Assembly: GCA_023269615.1 (NCBI GenBank)
Contig: JAHFSY010000011.1
Coordinates: 1-64,000 of the forward strand
Direction: 5' to 3'
Length of the DNA: 64,000 nt
Source: Verrucomicrobiota bacterium
GTDB taxonomy: Bacteria; Verrucomicrobiota; Verrucomicrobiia; JABWAM01
Each line of letters starts with the position of its first letter. Positions within the stretch are counted from its first letter, which is position 1. The notes beneath the pieces are model-generated. The model was given only the letters and a program-made list of their open reading frames with translations, was not told the DNA's origin and did no database searches. Positions 62,531-64,000 of the stretch are shown in pieces. The translations under genes were made by a program, and so were the position numbers.

Positions 62531-63122
62531 GAATGGAAACGGAAACCCGGCTCCGCAAAACCTTCGCGTTACTTTGCTGTGAGGAATCCTTCGTTTTTCC
62601 AAAACGCGTCAACACCAACGCGATGCAGCCCTGCCGCCCCGCCGCCTCCAGCGTGAGCAGCGTGTGGTTCAAGACGCCCAGACGGTCGCGCGCCACGATC
62701 ACCATCGGGCCGCCCAGTGCCTTTGCCAGATCGCGCATCGTGTGTTTGCGCGCAATTGGGCAAAGCAACCCGCCCGCGCCCTCCACCAGCACGATGCGGA
62801 TGTTTCGTTTGCGAATTTCGAACAATGCACCGCGTATTTTCCGCAGCAACGTCGACCAGGATGGACACTTCTGCGCAACCGGCGCCACCGGATGACGGAG
62901 GTGGATCGGGTTCACCATGTCCAGAGTTAATCCGCCCCCGGAAAGTTTCCAGAGACGTTGCGCATCCTCCCGGTCGCCGCAGCAGATGGGCTTGAAGCCG
63001 GCGGCGGAAATTCCACGACGGCGAAATTCTACAAGCAGGGCGCACGTCAGCCAGGTTTTTCCAACCCCGGTATCAGTGCCCGTGATGAAAAAGAGTCCCC
63101 CACCCCGTCGGCTTCGGCGCAT
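62508..63122 (-). CDS. bioD: Dethiobiotin synthetase
   Basis: The 204-residue protein has P-loop TGTDTGVGKT at 14-23, GFKPICCG (substrate Lys) and VEGAGGLLCPI. It closes the ureido ring of biotin using CO2 and ATP. The ATG at 63122 is chosen since the frame above it runs through a repeat. It is downstream of bioA on the same strand; the C-terminus overlaps the VanX-like gene by 23 bases if that starts at 62530. Confidence 0.9.
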   Translation of the reverse strand: MRRSRRGGGLFFITGTDTGVGKTWLTCALLVEFRRRGISAAGFKPICCGDREDAQRLWKLSGGGLTLDMVNPIHLRHPVAPVAQKCPSWSTLLRKIRGALFEIRKRNIRIVLVEGAGGLLCPIARKHTMRDLAKALGGPMVIVARDRLGVLNHTLLTLEAAGRQGCIALVLTRFGKTKDSSQQSNAKVLRSRVSVSIHEVGIRG

Positions 63123-63162
63123 GAGAAGCTCGACCAGCTTTCCAATCCCATCCTTGCTCTCT

Positions 63163-63255
63163 CTCCGTGATCTCCGTGCCTCCGTGGTTTTATTTCCGCC
63201 GCTTCCTCTGGGCTGGGAACGAAGATTAAACCACGGAGGCACGGAGGGCACGGAG
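63163..63255. repeat. CTCCGTGCCTCCGTGG inverted repeat
   Basis: CTCCGTGATCTCCGTGCC...GTGGTTT and AAACCACGGAGGCACGGAGG... are nearly perfect inverted arms (63163-63190, 63228-63255) in the 179-base gap between bioA and bioD. It resembles the CCACGGATG family but uses CCACGGAGG units. Confidence 0.75.
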
Positions 63256-63301
63256 TTCGGAGAGATGGCGCCGGGCCTGCGACGGGATTTTGTCGGCGTT
63301 T

Positions 63302-64000
63302 TCATCGGCAGATTTTTTGAATGCTGCGTTGCAGCACGTTGACGATTTTCTCCAACTGCCCCGTCGTGATGCAATACGGGGGCATGATCACGAGGACGTT
63401 TCCAATCGGCCTCGTGAGCACTCCCAGTTTCTTTGCCTCCTCGCACACGCGCACGCCTACGCGATCTTTCCATCGATACGGCTCGCGCGTTTTCCAGTTT
63501 TTCACCAGCTCGATTCCCGCAATCAACCCCACCTGTCGCACATCGCCCACGTGCGGCAGCTTCCAGAATTCCTGCAGCATCACGCCCAGCTCCAGGCTGC
63601 GCGCGAGCACCGTCTGCAGCGTGCGTTCCTTCTCGAAAATTTCCAAATTGGCCAGCGCCGCCGCGCAGCCGAGCTGGTTTCCCGTGTAGCTGTGGCCGTG
63701 GAAAAATGTTTTCAACTCGGCGTACTCGCCAAGAAACGAGTCAAAAATCTTCCGGCTCGTCAGCGTGGCCGCCAGCGGCAGATAACCTCCGGTCAATCCC
63801 TTCGCCAGGCATAGAAAATCCGGGGAAACTTTTTCCTGCTCGCATGCAAACATCGTCCCCGTGCGTCCGAATCCCGTCATCACCTCATCGGCAATCAACG
63901 GCACACCCTGCCCGCGGCACAACGCGGCGAATTGTTTCAGATATCCGTGCGGATGGGCGATCATGCCCGCCGCCCCCTGGATCAAGGGCTCGATCACCGC
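63302..64000 (-). CDS. bioA: Adenosylmethionine-8-amino-7-oxononanoate aminotransferase, truncated by window end
   Basis: The C-terminal 232 residues of a class III aminotransferase are visible, and the frame is open past base 64000. Landmarks are AVIEPLIQGAAGMI, DEVMTGFGRTGTMFACE, PLP lysine in CLAKGLTGGYLPLA and SYTGNQLGCAAALANLEIFE. BioA uses S-adenosylmethionine to aminate 8-amino-7-oxononanoate in biotin synthesis. The adjacent bioD supports this choice over other class III enzymes. Confidence 0.9.
   Translation of the reverse strand, partial: AVIEPLIQGAAGMIAHPHGYLKQFAALCRGQGVPLIADEVMTGFGRTGTMFACEQEKVSPDFLCLAKGLTGGYLPLAATLTSRKIFDSFLGEYAELKTFFHGHSYTGNQLGCAAALANLEIFEKERTLQTVLARSLELGVMLQEFWKLPHVGDVRQVGLIAGIELVKNWKTREPYRWKDRVGVRVCEEAKKLGVLTRPIGNVLVIMPPYCITTGQLEKIVNVLQRSIQKICR

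Overview
The window is a roughly 59-60% GC bacterial chromosome segment. Its densely packed Gram-negative type genes, incomplete Shine-Dalgarno signals, many dispersed palindromic repeats, secreted proteins, pseudopilins and the type II secretion gene order all fit a member of the Verrucomicrobiota or a close PVC relative. This assignment is inferred from gene content and repeat style, not from a marker-gene search. No rRNA, tRNA, IS transposase, prophage or CRISPR array was recognised.

Layout. 0-5.3 kb: truncated CPBP protease, an isolated nuoA, then a minus-strand housekeeping run (tilS, PTS EIIA, nadK, tlyA) and a nucleotidyltransferase-type pair. 5.4-9.1 kb: a three-gene plus-strand operon of a DapA-like aldolase, a creatinase-like M24 protein and a predicted beta-propeller glycosidase. 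9.2-13.2 kb: secreted phospholipase D, secreted nuclease and two secreted proteins of unknown function. 13.3-16.3 kb (minus): a bufferin/HvfA-like RiPP operon with a Cys-repeat precursor, MNIO enzyme, partner protein and DoxX protein. 16.5-34.1 kb: a nearly complete type II secretion system in two converging arms. gspE-gspF lead into three secreted GH64/thaumatin-like proteins on the plus strand; gspG-H-I-J-K-L-M-C-D plus an orphan sugar-binding lipoprotein lie on the minus strand. 34.2-41.5 kb: cNMP-binding protein, a frameshifted ORF6N gene, two class III aminotransferases, a TatT-like TPR protein, a lone pseudopilin and an SGNH hydrolase. 41.5-46.4 kb: a manganese island (mntR, OprB-like porin, mntH, usp, exported superoxide dismutase). 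46.5-53.1 kb: glycogen debranching enzyme and a large SWIM/SNF2 helicase. 53.4-64 kb: small unknown genes, a sigma-54 regulator with pilC and a cyclase-ATPase-TPR protein, a second nucleotidyltransferase pair, a VanX-like dipeptidase, bioD and partial bioA.

The strongest integrated stories are as follows. (1) The RiPP operon probably makes a modified, metal-binding periplasmic or secreted peptide. (2) The secretion system carries its likely cargo genes inside its own locus. (3) In the manganese island MntR keeps all six manganese ligands, and two copies of one palindrome sit at matching places in front of the porin and of mntH. (4) There is a large population of palindromic repeats. One family shows compensatory arm changes, and another is translated as part of the GspI leader.

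Limits: functions are assigned by motif recognition alone. Start codons are often chosen from overlaps (ATGA, TGATG) or signal-peptide position, and repeat family sizes outside this window are unknown.
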